Assembly: GCA_958510825.1 (NCBI GenBank)
Contig: OY294044.1
Span: forward strand, 77,794,895-77,858,894
Reading direction: 5' to 3'
From: Brachypterus glaber
Taxonomy: Eukaryota > Arthropoda > Insecta > Coleoptera > Kateretidae
Length of the DNA stretch: 64,000 bases
In this document: piece by piece, positions 1 to 11,149 of the stretch
How the letters are laid out: the number at the start of each line of letters is the position of its first letter
Numbering within the stretch: the stretch's first letter is position 1
The notes under the pieces: model-generated
Told to the model about the DNA's origin: nothing
What the model saw: the letters and a program-made list of their open reading frames with translations, nothing else
Database searches by the model: none
Made by a program: the position numbers and the translations under genes

Positions 1-600
1 TTTGAAAAAAAAACCCATTTTACCCCCGTACCCCAACCCCATTTTTACCTAAAACAATTTCAACCTAAAACTTTGGATAACACTAGTTTACAAATTTCAA
101 CTTTTTTTATGCCCAACTTTATTTACATGTTTTGATGAGGAATCCAAATTCGTCAAGAAAAAAAAGTTTTTATAGGGGAAAATTATAGAAATCATATATT
201 TTCGTTTAATATTAGTAAAAATTGGTATATGTGGGTTTTTAGAGTCCCTGGAAACAAATTTTATATTTAAAAGTATCTAAGCCTTAAGGGGGTGCCTCCA
301 CTCGTTTTTAATTTTTTTACATAACCAGATAAGAATTAGATCCTGGGGGTTTTCGGTCTGGCTCAAAATGAATTTATTCTTTTTTTAAATTCTGTCTTGA
401 TCCATATAACCCATAGGACCACCCATATTTACATTTTTTTAATTAACCTGATAAAATTTGGTACACTGCGACTGGCTAAAACCAAATTTAATATTAAAAA
501 AATCTGCCTGCAAAAAGTCCCAAAACCCCTATGTACCAACTTTTATCAGCTAATTAAAAAAATATCAATACTGCTGTCAACAAAATAATACTTTTCCCTT
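1..600. other. AT-rich repeat DNA, no gene
   Basis: Homopolymer-rich AT sequence without a credible coding frame. The opening 100 bp (C-runs followed by ACTTTGGATAA) resemble the segment near 13260-13330 and the stretch at 790-880, so this is probably a degraded copy of the same dispersed repeat family. Confidence 0.5.
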
Positions 601-648
601 TAGGCCTAGGTTTATTTAAACCAAAAAATCTAAAAAAATATATAATAT

Positions 649-755
649 ATATAATATACAGCCCATTTGAGATTATGCAAGACAGAGAAAAACACGTCAG
701 CCTCGATCTTTGTTTTCTCCGTTTCGTATAATTTCAAACGGGCTGTATATTATAT
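649..755. mobile_element. Small palindromic MITE
   Basis: The left arm (about 649-690) starts ATATAATATACAGCCC, and the right arm (about 709-755) ends GGGCTGTATATTATAT. The two are near-perfect reverse complements, and weaker AT-rich complementarity continues outside. The short loop contains ACACGTCAGCCTCG. It is too short to encode anything. Element class is not assignable because no target duplication can be separated from the AT flank. Confidence 0.6.
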
Positions 756-779
756 TTTTATATAATAAAATATATATTA

Positions 780-1725
780 TATTTTTTTTTGTTGAAAAAA
801 AAAACCCCATTACATACATACAATACATTACCCCCATCTGATTTTTCCAAAAACAATCCCAGCCTAGAACTGTGGTAAAGCATGCTTAGGTTGCTAGCAA
901 ACTGTGATCAAAATATAAAACGTCAAGAAGCGTAAAAAAAGCAATACAAGGGTGGAGATAGATTTTTTTAAATATTAAATTCTTTTTTTTTTTGTTCTAC
1001 CCCATTAAGGCCTAAGGATAGAATTTATTTAATATCAAATTCATTTTAAGCGAGTCTCAAAACCTCCAAATATCAATTTTTGTAAATAGTAAACGAAAAT
1101 TATTACTTCTCTAACTTTCCCCTTATAAAATCTTTAGGGCCGGTTATCTCGGAATCTGAACCAACGATTTTTTTTTTCTTAACGGATTTGGATTCAGCAT
1201 AAAACATTAAAATAAAGTTCGCATAAACCCTTGTAAACTAGTGTAATCAACCTATGGTCCAAATTTGAAGTCTTTAGCCCCAAAGCGTTCTTGAGTTATC
1301 GTGGTCACAAATTTCCCGGACACACAGACCGACTGAGAGACAGATTTTTTTTTGACGGAAATCATAATTTTTAGATATAAACGTCCAGGTTTTTGTAGGT
1401 TTTATTTTTTTTTTTTTAATTACTTACTAAAAAATGCGATTTTTTGTTTTTTTTTTGTAACATTTTATTAATATCATTTAAAATTAGTTTAAAAGTATAA
1501 TTGACATAAAATAAACCAACATTTTTTTTTTGATTTTTTTAAAGAAATTTTAACAAAATTTCCCATTTTAAACCTATTTTTAAACCACAAAATTGCTCCC
1601 AAAAAAATAAAAATATTTGGTTAAATAGAGAATTTTATAAGATTTAAAATGAATTATCACACAAACCCCCTTTCTATTAAAAACAATATCACCCCTTGCT
1701 CCCCCCACCTATCTTGAAATCAAAA
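780..1725. repeat. Dispersed repeat cluster (TTGAGTTATCGTGG family)
   Basis: Non-coding. Positions about 1250-1370 carry the sequence CTTGAGTTATCGTGGTCACA and then ACACACAGACCGAC. The same block occurs at 12780-12870 (inverted), 13370-13440 and, more weakly, at 27390-27440. At 1480-1700 the text resembles 32320-32520 (AGTTTAAAAGTATAATTGAC), marking a second dispersed family. No open frame of note. Confidence 0.6.
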
Positions 1726-1726
1726 A

Positions 1727-2097
1727 GTTGAATATTTCATGGATTAAAAACATAAAAGTTGCATATTTTATGGGTCAAAAAAAAAATATAAATTTTTAAT
1801 TTTGGGAAATAAAGTTTTAAATTTTATGGCTTAAAAATATAAAAGTTGGGATTTTTAAACTTAGAATAATTTTTTTTGCATATTTCATGGATTAAAAATA
1901 TAAAAGTTGCATACTTTTTCATGGGATAAATATAATAAAATAATACATTTTTAATTTTGGGAAAAAAGTGGTAAATTTCATGTATTAAAAATATAAAAGT
2001 TGGGATTTTAAAAAAACTTGCATATTTCCGGGATTCAAATATAAAACTTGCATATTTCATATTCAATAAAATTATAAATTTTTAATCTTGAATCTTG
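1727..2097. repeat. AT-rich tandem array, period about 146 bp
   Basis: Three imperfect units start near 1727, 1878 and 2023. Each contains CATATTTCATGGATTAAAAA-like text, AATATAAAAGTTG and TTTTTAATTTTGGGAA. The third unit runs into the assembly gap, so the true copy number is unknown. Confidence 0.7.
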
Positions 2098-2297
2098 NNN
2101 NNNNNNNNNNNNNNNNNNNNNNNNNNNNNNNNNNNNNNNNNNNNNNNNNNNNNNNNNNNNNNNNNNNNNNNNNNNNNNNNNNNNNNNNNNNNNNNNNNNN
2201 NNNNNNNNNNNNNNNNNNNNNNNNNNNNNNNNNNNNNNNNNNNNNNNNNNNNNNNNNNNNNNNNNNNNNNNNNNNNNNNNNNNNNNNNNNNNNNNNN
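2098..2297. other. Assembly gap (200 N)
   Basis: Run of N. It is bordered on the left by the 146-bp array and on the right by a different, roughly 140-bp array, so the gap probably reflects collapsed tandem repeats. Confidence 0.99.
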
Positions 2298-2660
2298 TGT
2301 GCAAGCTTTGTTTTAACATACTACAACATTTTTCGTTCAATTTTAGTTCTGGGGGGGCTGACGGTAAACATTATTTACCCCTCACCGCTCTTGTTAAGGG
2401 TGCGCAAGCTTTTATTTGGTTGTGCAAGCTTGTGCAAGCTATTTACTATTAGATTGTAGTGAAAAATTTTAACTTTTTTACTGGGGGGGGCTAAGGTCAA
2501 GTTAGCCCCCCCCACGGTTTTTTTCATATAATTAACCAAGTGCGCAAGCTTTTTTTTTGGTTGTGCAAGGTTGTGCAAGTTGTGTGCAAACTACCTATGT
2601 ATTTTTCGACCCTAAGTTTTAACTGGGGGGGGGCTAACTTGACCGACCCGAAAAATATGA
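2298..2660. repeat. Tandem array, period about 140 bp, with G-runs
   Basis: The motif TGCGCAAGCT followed by GGTTGTGCAAG recurs at 2401 and 2541 (140 bp apart). Each unit carries a G-run followed by CTAA or CTGA. A partial earlier unit begins right at the gap edge with TGTGCAAGCT. The short frames here are by-products of the array. Confidence 0.75.
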
Positions 2661-5112
2661 CGTTTTGGAGTTAGACCGTTAGAGCCTTTAGATGACGTTA
2701 TGGCCTTTTTCATCAAGCAAGAGAGTAAATTAAAAACCGCACAGTGAATATTTTCAAAACAGATTCGAATATTGGATGTGCGAATATACTGCGTAGTTTA
2801 TTTTATAAAACATAACTATATTCTATACAGAAACATTTACTATTTGTGTTTTTTCACGTCCACAAACGGCATTACAAATCTTTCTGTTTCTTCAATTTCT
2901 AGTAATCATTCGATTAAATCAACGTCTGTTACGCGATATTTTCCATTCTAAAATAAAAATTCTGCCGTCATAGCCTAAAATAACGTATTATTTTTTTATC
3001 TAGTAGGCTTGATAGGTATGATGTAGATCAGTTTTGAACTTAAGTGCATACTTAATCTCATAAATCATGACAGATTTTGGCATTTATTTTAAAATATGCC
3101 ACATTGTGAGAACAAAACTCTATAAAAAGTAAAAATTTATCGCTAAAAAATAATATTCTATTAAACTGAATTACTCAGAAGTAACAAAATAGTATATTAT
3201 AATCTAAGGACGAGAAATAGTGTTTATCGGTCGCATGCGGAGATTGTGAAAAAGTCCAAACCGCCTAAGACCGAGATATATTTATCGTCCGTGTATCATA
3301 AGCTATTTTTTATTCGCTTGTAAACATATTTTTAATAAAAAAAGGCAAAAATAATAAGTAAAATTAGTTTTAATTTGGTTATTTCAGTTATCTGAGAATT
3401 TCACATAAGGGACCGAAAAAGTACTTTGGTGGGCTGCAGCCCGCCAAAATAAAACAAAAGAAAAACTCTTAACAAAGGTGTCACTTTTAACTTAACATTT
3501 CTAACTGAAAAATGTCACATTGGAATACAAGCGAATAAAAAATAAACTGAAAGAAAGCGAAATGAAGAAACAAAGAGAACGCCTATAGAAGAAGCGAAAC
3601 GTTTAAAAACGTGATGAATATGAAACATTAATTTAAGGTACCAAAGTTATTAAATCATCTTCAGGGTTAGAACATTTAGTGTCAATATTTTTTTTCTTGT
3701 GAAATTAACGACGTGGTATTACGGCCGAAAATCATACGGTCGAAAGCCAGGTTTGTAGTAGTGGCAGCACTAATTTCAGTAGCTCTCAAACTGTAGGCAA
3801 GTATTAATATATTGAGATATATAACAGGTTGCTTATTACTATTCTTTGCAAATTAATAAATATAACAAAATAATTGTTGAAATTTGTCTAACAAAGAATT
3901 GCTAAAATACTTACGAATTTCTGGTTAGTGTTTTTTTTAATGGGTCGTTGGTTTACGGTAACAATGGTTTAGTTTGGTAGTTTGCTGGTTTGGTGTTTTT
4001 TTGCTTTTGCTTTTGCTTCACGTTGGTTTTGTGTTGGTTTGGTGTTTTTTTTTTTGAGGGGGGGGTTGGTTTTTTGTTGGTTAGGTGTTTTTTTTTTAAT
4101 GTGGGGCGTTTGTTTACGTTACTTATCAAGTAGTCATTTTTTAGATACGATATCTCAGAATTTAGAAGGCGATATATTTTAAGAATTAAATAGGATTATA
4201 TTTAGGCTAAATAATTTAGCTTTAGCTAATTAAATAATAAATGCTCGCCTGGTGTAACAATAATATGCATAAGAAATTCATAGTTTTAATCAAATATTGA
4301 GAACCTCTGAAGAATACAGTAGAGGGAATAAAAGCATTTCTTCGGCCGCACAACTTTCGGCCTTATGATCCGGACTTGAAATTAAGTGTATTTATTAAGT
4401 ACTGATTAAACTTTATTTTGCTTCATATTATAAAATGCATAGATGTCAAATATATCGACATATTATTAACCTTTCTTTTTTTACTCCAATTTGTTGATCA
4501 CAACGTTGTCTAATTTCGCTTTTTCAGAGCCTCCTATGATAAAGACGAATACGTTATTTTATGCTATGATGGCAGTATTCTAAGATTCCAACTTGTTACG
4601 CTACTGTTTCCATATTTCACGGAGTAACTCAATCTCTTACCATACAAAGTTTACAAGAAGTTGTTTGCTTTCAGAAAGCGCTCTCTCTCGGCTTATATTA
4701 ATAATAGCTGAAACAATTAGTTAAATATTAGGCTGAATTACGGCTGTGCAACGTCGTAATTGAGATGTGAATTAGCAATGAGTGGGGGAAACCAGGGGGC
4801 GAAGTTACAACGGTTTTAGCTTGCGGACATCTGAGAAATGAACACTGATTTCCCCTATTCCTCCCTTAACTGGTAATGGAATCTATTTGTGATGTGTCAC
4901 ACTAAAAGGTTCCTCTTTTCATTACAAAGGCCATTTTTTTTGTGAAAATTTTGGTTTGTTTTTTGTTTTTTTATTTATTTTTCTAATACCAAACGTTTAG
5001 TGGGTATTTAGCCGCTAAAAATATTTAATGTATTTTTCAGAAAAAAAGTTTTAAAATATTTTGACACAAAGCAACTGAAAATAAAGTTTTTTAAGTCTGA
5101 AAAAAATATGAA
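2661..5112. other. AT-rich intergenic DNA
   Basis: No supportable gene. A near-perfect palindrome (TTGGTGGGCTGCAGCCCGCC) sits at about 3425-3446. At 4143-4175 GATACGATATCTCAG and GGCGATAT match the end sequence of the foldback at 5113-5373, suggesting a decayed relative. Positions 3940-4100 are T/G-rich low-complexity sequence. Confidence 0.6.
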
Positions 5113-5373
5113 ATATCGCCTTGTAAATTTCGAAACATCGTATCTGCAAAAAAATTATTTTCGGTTTCTTGTACTAATCAACTTTATACATGATGGTACA
5201 TAACTTATACAAACTCCAAATTATTACTCGAATATAGCCTAACTTATAAACTAAGTGGAGTAGTTAATTCGAGTTTGAATATTACCAGTCATCATGTACA
5301 GAGGTAGTTAGTGCGGGGAATCCAAAATATTTTTTTTTGCAGATACGATGTTTCCAAATTTCCAGAGCGATAT
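5113..5373. mobile_element. Foldback MITE with GCAGATACGATG arms
   Basis: The left arm starts ATATCGCC and continues AACATCGTATCTGC. The right arm ends GCAGATACGATGTTTCC then GAGCGATAT, the reverse complement with scattered mismatches over roughly 85 bp. The inner arm text (GATTAGTGC-like, CATGTACAGA) also occurs near the right end of the large element at 59010-60181, so the two are related. Confidence 0.7.
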
Positions 5374-5730
5374 GTCTTACAAGCAACCAAGTGTGTCACC
5401 TGATCATATCTCCTTCCCGCTTTGCCATTTATAATCAGAGAGTGGGAGAGAGCGCAAGATAGTAATATGACTAGCTTGGGACAAAATGATAACTTTACAA
5501 TCAGTTTCCAACGCGATGCAACGTCGGAAAACTACTTTGGCGACAGCAACAGATTTTTTACAGTAATTCACAGTTAGAGTTCTCTCCATTTAGTCTAGGT
5601 TTTTAAAAAACAAAGCACGACGAGATCTTTTCTTGTAATTAAAAAAACTAAGACAACACGAGAGTGATGTCATCGAGAGTCAAGACAATTAATCAAAAAT
5701 CGAGACGTCCCGATTATTGATTAATTTTTT

Positions 5731-6484
5731 GTACTTTTTATACACCTATCACCGAGTTGTACTAGTCGGAGAGCATTTCATTCCAAACCATTTTTATTTC
5801 ATTATTTTCTACCGGCTATATTTTATATACATTCATACGATTAAAATACATTCAAAGTAAGCTATTTCCAAATTGCTGGGCTCCGGATCCGATTCCCTTG
5901 GGTGCTATAAGCTCAGAAATCTGTGACAATGAGCTACCAATAAATCTGTTTTTAACTTTCCGTATACTATATACATTACATTTATTACATTCAGATTAAG
6001 CTATTTTCATAGTTATACAATAATTCTGGAGCCAAGGGGCAAGAACAGTCTTTAAAAAGTGGCTTTGACATATGTAATACTCAATTTTTTAAAGAAATCA
6101 GAATTTATGAAATGACATTTTAATTAATTGAAAATTCTTTCGACTTTATAGTGTTTACATATGTCAAATCAATTTTTTAAAGTATGTTTTTACCTCTTGG
6201 CCTGCTGAATAATTTTGTAAAACTGTGAAAATAGACTAATTTAAATGTAATAAATGTAATGTATTTGGCTCGTTAAGTTAAAAATATATTTTTCGTATAC
6301 CCCACCACCTCTTTGGAGCTTCTAGCACCCAAAGGAACCTGATCTAGGACCTGGAAATTGAAAAATAGCCTAATATGAATGTACTTTAAAATATATATAA
6401 AATACAGCTGGGAGAAAATAATGATATAAAAATGGTCACCAGCTCTTGTACTATAGTTTTTATACGCCTACCACTCAAACGTTT
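5731..6484. mobile_element. Long foldback element (about 750 bp)
   Basis: The left half (TTTTATACACCTATCAC, then TTGGGTGCTATAAGCTC) is mirrored by the right half (GAGCTTCTAGCACCCAA, then TTTTTATACGCCTACC). Pairing is imperfect but continues toward the centre near 6120. There is no coding capacity. DNA around it (5640-5710, 6550-6650, 7630-7710) carries CGAGACAAGAAG-type motifs shared with 43430-44815. Confidence 0.75.
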
Positions 6485-6655
6485 TAAGAAAATTCTATAA
6501 ACACAATAAAAGGTGTCTGGCCTATTGTAGCGATATTTCAACGCTTAATAATAAGGTCGAGAAACTCTGAAAAATTCCGAGAGTCTTGCAAATCAACACT
6601 TTCGCAAGACGAGACAAGAAGTTAATCGTCGAGATAAGAAGTGAATTATGGATTA

Positions 6656-7621
6656 GGAGAGAGGGCCCAACAGTGAGACAAATCCTACAGTGAGACAAAT
6701 ACCCTATATCCTTGAAAATATTTGAGGAGTGTTAACAATGTACCTAAAAACAAAGCTTATTGCTACTTCATTTCTGACCACTAAAGTTGTAACGTTGAAC
6801 TCCGAGTTTACGTTTTTATCGCATGAGTGCCGGATTGTTGAAAATAGTGAGTATTTTTAAAGAATTTTGCCTATATCTATAGTGTAAATACATAACGCCA
6901 GCAACGTTCTTAATTTTATGACTTCAAAAGAGCTTTGTAGCGAACAGTTTTCTATGAAAACTTTCAACATAATGTTTGAGGTTATGGAAGGGCGATTGGT
7001 TTCTGTTGGTAATAAGTATTGTCCAACACTGAGACAAAATAGGGTTTCCTACAGTGAGACATGTGAATTAATGATTAAGATCGTATTTCAGGGTTTAATA
7101 AACTAGCTAGTATGTCTTTAGTGCACATTTTTTGGTTCCAGGGAATAGAAAATGAGTAAAGTAAAGAGACAATTGAAAAAACATGATCCAAGTGTGATGA
7201 GGGAGGCAGTACCTATGGTTATAGCGAGACAACCATTAAGAGAGGTGGTTAATATGAAAGATATTTCATATCAAACGTTACACAGATATGTAAAAAAGCA
7301 AAAACTGCATGTAGAACCTGTCTCAATGGTACCGCGTTATGATGTAAGACGACTTTTTACTAGGCAACAAGGAGATGTATGTGTTGGCAAACTATATAAT
7401 CCTTGTCTCAGTCTTGGGCAAGGGCATCTAACAGTGAGACAATTTTGTTTTTATTTCAAAAGCTAATTTAAGTTATTTCAAACCGGAATTAATGAGAAGC
7501 GTTTTCAGCAGTTAAGAGTCTTTATATTATATGAATATAAAAAAAAACTTTTCAGTTCCTTCAAAAACAGCGAAGTTATTGATGACAAACAAAAAGTGTC
7601 TCACTCTAGAGCACTTTCCCC
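6656..7621 (+). mobile_element. Non-autonomous pogo/Tigger-like element, TA target
   Basis: Flanked by TA on both sides (6654-6655, 7622-7623). Termini are imperfect inverted repeats: left GGAGAGAGGGCCCAACAGTG, right ending CACTCTAGAGCACTTTCCCC. The terminal motif CAGTGAGACAA recurs inside at about 6670, 6686, 7028 (as CACTGAGACAA), 7052 and 7431, with a reverse copy near 7597, like an array of transposase-binding sites. It encodes one short frame with an HTH at 7152. It lies in DNA resembling the CGAGACAAG repeat family, so it appears nested. TA target, terminal repeat and the encoded HTH support the pogo/Tigger assignment. Confidence 0.75.
7152..7466 (+). pseudogene. Transposase N-terminus with pipsqueak-type HTH, truncated
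   Basis: A 104-residue frame from ATG 7152. Residues about 13-52 (PSVMREAVPMVIARQPLREV, then ISYQTLHRYVKKQK) have the spacing of a pipsqueak-type HTH as found at the start of pogo/Tigger transposases: basic start, MREA helix, PLREV turn, YQTLHRYVKK recognition helix. Residues about 61-74 (PRYDVRRLFTRQQ) resemble the linker toward the second DNA-binding domain. The frame then runs into the element's 3' subterminal repeats, so the CENP-B-type and DDE catalytic domains are missing. A splice-acceptor-like TTTTTTGGTTCCAG lies 11 bp upstream of the ATG, so this may be an exon that began upstream. It cannot be a working transposase, but could bind terminal repeats if expressed. Confidence 0.65.
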
Positions 7622-7710
7622 TAATGATCAACCTATTTCTTGTCTCGAAAATTGAGACTCTCGACAATCAAGACGATAAGTTTGGTTTTTCGACTCTCGA
7701 AAAATTCTAA

Positions 7711-7930
7711 TTGCCATGCAATGCATTCTTCCTTGATCTCTTCATAGATATAGAATTATCGGAATGGGACTTTTAAATAAGATAGAGCACATTTATGTTT
7801 ATTTGTTGCCGCGTCTTTTCGATTAAAAGAGCCTTAATTTGTGTGTTAAGGCTAAATAAATAATTAGAGGTATTCTATAAATAATTACCCTTTTCTAATT
7901 GAGTCTGTCCCTTTTATATATACATGTATG

Positions 7931-7995
<65 letters not shown>

Positions 7996-8047
7996 TATTA
8001 TGTGACGATAGTTATAAATTAAGTTTTAAGGTTTTGATTATTTTGTT
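7711..8047. repeat. Intergenic DNA with (AT)n microsatellite
   Basis: A TA dinucleotide run of about 70 bp occupies 7923-7994. The rest is unannotated AT-rich sequence. Confidence 0.85.
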
Positions 8048-8466
8048 ATTTTTATTATTTTTCCCGAGGTAAGTCTTGCGTTAGTAAACAAATATTACTT
8101 AACAACAGTTAAGTAATATTTGTGACTTTAAATTAAAAATCAAGGCTGATTTATCCAATTAACACTAAACTAATTAAGAAATTGACCAATGAAATGCCAA
8201 AATAGTTTGTCAAATTTCATTTCATTGGTTACATTTTATTTCAATGGTTAAATTGTTAGTTTAGTTTTAATTTTTGGGTAAAATAACTTTTAGTTAATTA
8301 CTTGTTATTTTTTGGTTCATAAACATGAATGAAATATTTTAAGGGATAAAATTTTTCAATTGCAAAAAAAATGATTTCTTTTATAAGAAAAATAGATTAA
8401 ATAATTTAAATAGAATACATTTTTATACTAGCGCAAGACTTTCCTCGGGGAAGGTAATAAAACTTT
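8048..8466. mobile_element. Foldback MITE with TCCCGAGG/AAGTCTTGCG ends
   Basis: The left end (TTTTATTATTTTTCCCGAGG, then AAGTCTTGCGTTAGTA) is mirrored by the right end (TACTAGCGCAAGACTT, then CCTCGGGGAAGGTAATAAAA). Internal palindromes lie at about 8090-8120 and 8160-8280 (ATTGACCAATGAAATG pairing with CATTTCATTGGTTA). The terminal block AAGTCTTRCGTTAG also occurs as the target sequence of the SINE at 12382. Confidence 0.75.
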
Positions 8467-9577
8467 AGTTTTTATGCCAATTGTTATAATAATTTTTGCA
8501 ACAAATGGATGTTTTTTGGTCTATTACTTAAACAATACAGTATTTCGTGGTTGTATTTTAGGTCATAATGGATTAGGTAAGTTTAACCAACGAACTAACA
8601 ACTCTTCTCACTAGAATACGCATACCGTTAATATAAAGTATCGCCAACATCTCGGTTTATTTCTAAACAAATAGTAGGTATATTCAGGCCTGAACAATAA
8701 CAATTACCATTAGCTGTTATTGTTGTCTCTGTTAGAACAAAGCTGTGCGAGTAAGACAAACGAATGTATATGTTGGCTACGTTTTTGTCAGTTTTTACAA
8801 ATGAAATGCCTATTCTAGATAAAAGAGTTATTAGTTCGTTGAGTTTTAACCCTTTTTTATACGCATTACCTATTTACCACAAATGGACCAAATTTTACTC
8901 TTTTATTTTAATTAAAAAGTCTACCTTCGATCTTTTGTGGTTGTTGTGGTTTTGCCTTCGTTCTTTCTCGCTTAATGTTTTTTTAAGGTAAAGGAAAGCC
9001 TTTTATTTGTACATGCATATTTTTAGGATTTCTTGCGTTTTATTTCGAAAAAATCGATTTTGTACATATAACAACAAATGTGTGTTGGTCATAAGGCATT
9101 TTTTAAAGATTTTTTACCCCTCTCCCTTCGTAAGATTTCGTAAACTACTCGGTTCTGGCTGATAGCTCCACAAAGGGGATGCCCATAAAGTATGTCACAC
9201 TTTTTTTGGACACTTTGAACCCCTTCCCCTTGTTATAAACTCTGACACTGGCAAGTTAAATTTTTATATACAACAAATGTATTTGTACACATATTTTTAT
9301 TAGGTGTATATATTGGCCATTCTACAGGAAGTGCCATTTTGTTCTCGTGCTTCATGTGCAACATGCTGGAGCTACATTTTAATGTATACTTAAAATATGT
9401 GAATGTAGCTGTCGGGAGTTATAGGTAAATATGTTTGTAACTTTGATTGTTTTATATGTACTAATTGTAATTTGTTTTAGTTTATAGTATTGTTTTGTGC
9501 GTGATATGCGTGCGGATATGTCCTTTTGCTCTCTAGGTATACTTAATAAAAACTCTCTCACTCTCTAAATCAGTGTA
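8467..9577. other. Intergenic DNA, dispersed repeat at 9176-9250
   Basis: No supportable gene. Positions 9176-9250 (AAAGTATGTCACACTTTTTT, then ACTTTGAACCCC) match 34094-34205, a dispersed repeat with a C-rich second half. Positions 9440-9560 are AT-rich with an AATAAA at 9547. Confidence 0.55.
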
Positions 9578-10173
9578 TTCTTAAAAACCCACAATCCCCG
9601 AGAAGGCTTGAAAACCACAAAGGCGCCCAATTTTAAATACTTTTTTAATAAAAATGTGGTTTCAAATGTTGAAACTGTTATAAATTGGTTAAAAAAGCAT
9701 CCACCCGACGAGAAAAGTATTTATCAAGTTTCGCGTCATAACTCATTATTATTATTGTTATGATCAGGTAGAAGACTACACGACCTTACTCTGCTATCTA
9801 TTGACCCCGATCATTGTACCATAGAAGACGATGATATAATTTTGTGGCCAAAGTTTAGGTCAAAGACGGATAGTACACGCCATAGGCTGTAAGCTTACTC
9901 GATCTAATCATAAAGAGTATGATTTAATCAAATGGATAAATATTCTAATAAATGTATTCAAAACTAGAAGTAATGCTTGCCGGGGTTTGTTTAACCTATT
10001 TATAACAACTAGAGGAAAAGTTAAAGCTGCTTAGAGAACGGTAATCGTTGGTTGGATAAAAACCATTTTCTCAAAGTTAGGTATTGACGCCAGTCCAGGC
10101 TCCATTAGATCCGCAGTAGCCTCCTATAAGTGTGAGAATGATATACCTCTAGATACCTTACTTAAACTTATAT
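9578..10173 (+). pseudogene. Decayed Crypton-like tyrosine recombinase
   Basis: One frame from about 9578 is open to a TGA near 9760 and continues to a stop near 9891. The coding signal then shifts frame and runs to about 10170 with one further in-frame stop. The first part contains VETVINWLKKHPPDEKSI and then SGRRLHDLTLLSID, the box-I arginine context of tyrosine recombinases. The second part contains KLTRSNHKEYDLIKWINILI and then DASPGSIRSAVASYKCENDI, the box-II region with the conserved arginine. The final tyrosine block is missing; the sequence breaks into an A-run at 10175. In insects such a frame is typical of Crypton elements; a DIRS/Ngaro relative cannot be excluded. It is clearly dead here. 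Confidence 0.65.
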
Positions 10174-10231
10174 TAAAAAAAAAAAAATTATATAAAATAT
10201 TATTCAGCCAGAATAACAAAAATTATAAATA

Positions 10232-10560
10232 TCAATAAACAAAAATACCACTAAAAATTAATTTCCTTAACTGAGCTTTAAAACTGTTTAAGCTTAAGCT
10301 TTTAAGATCCTCTGGTAAGTTATTATAAATAATGTATACTGTATAAGAAAATGAACGTTTAAATAAAGCAGATTTATGAGCAGGACAAGTTATAAGGTCT
10401 TTTCTTCTAACATTAATATTATATACATCCGTTCTAAATATTATTTTGTTGCATAAGTATGAGGGAATTTTAGATGCGATAACTTTTTGAAAGAACACGA
10501 ATTTTGAATACGTTGTATAGTTTTTTTGGTAGCTAAGTCTAAGCAGGGCCATAAATGGAA
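10232..10560 (-). pseudogene. 3' end of a decayed LINE ORF2
   Basis: Read on the minus strand this encodes FQKVIASKIPSYLCNKI, then AHKSALFKRSFSYTVYIIYN, NLPEDLKSLSLNSFKAQLRK and a stop. The pattern F.K.IP.YL, then R...F.RSF, then the WN.LP..L..... F...L motif is the usual C-terminus following the reverse transcriptase in several non-LTR clades. The upstream 60 residues of the 172-residue open frame come from unrelated DNA (a TTC microsatellite and a MITE), so the long frame is not one gene. The RT itself is absent, so the clade is not assignable. Confidence 0.6.
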
Positions 10561-10654
10561 TCACAATAAGAGAAATGAGACAGAACGAGAGAATCGCATA
10601 AAGTTTGTTTAATCTTTTGGTTTGGACTTCTATTCTTCTTCTTCTTCTTCTATT

Positions 10655-10791
10655 CTCAAGCTCGCATAAGAACATAAAACATAACAATGCGATGCCGTGA
10701 TTGGCTTGATGGGCCGCCATGTATCTTGTAAGCCAATCACGACATCGCATTCTTATGTTTTATGTTCTTATGCAAGCTTCTAGATATGCCT
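10655..10791. mobile_element. TTA-type palindromic MITE, copy 1 (5' truncated)
   Basis: Same family as 17669-17820 and 18791-18936: CTCGCATAAGAACATAAAAC and GATGCCGTGATTGGCTTG are mirrored by CAAGCCAATCACGACATC-like text and GTTCTTATGCAAGC. The right end GATATGCCT is present, followed by TCA. The left terminus AGGCATATCC is replaced by a TTC microsatellite (10633-10650), so this copy has lost one end. Confidence 0.8.
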
Positions 10792-10799
10792 TCAGGTAA

Positions 10800-11149
10800 C
10801 TCTTATGTACATATATTTCTGTCATGTGCCGCCAGAATCCAAACACCTCTCCGAAAGGTCAAGCTGAAGGCACAGACCTGAAATATGACCCGTTTTCTAC
10901 TCCAAAGGGAGGAAAACGAGTATTTCAGATCTTGCCGAGGCTTGACCTGAGCAAGACCTTGCCGTCATTCGGAGTAAGTACTGAAGTCACAGCGAAAACC
11001 ATACTAACGTCTACTTCTTGTGCTCTACAGCATTAGCCTTCAAAGGAAATGTGGCTGTTTCAAGTAAAATCGGAAATTTTCTTTCATTTTTGAAGTGGCT
11101 TTATGTCAAAACTTAATATTTCTTTAAAATAATTGGAAAAACGAAATTG
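10800..11149. other. Intergenic DNA with a small GC-richer patch
   Basis: Positions 10825-11040 are less AT-rich. A self-complementary stretch pairs CTCCGAAAGGTCAAGC with GCTTGACCTGAGC (near 10850 and 10940) and ACCTGAAATATGACCCGTTT with AAACGAGTATTTCAG-like text, so this is a degraded hairpin element rather than a gene. Confidence 0.45.

Noticed and set aside
2035..2459. Open frames spanning the N run on both strands
   Set aside because: Most of each frame is N; the flanking codons are tandem-repeat sequence.
10232..10750. 172-residue minus-strand open frame as a single gene
   Set aside because: Its first roughly 60 residues translate a MITE and a TTC microsatellite; only the part below about 10560 resembles a LINE C-terminus.
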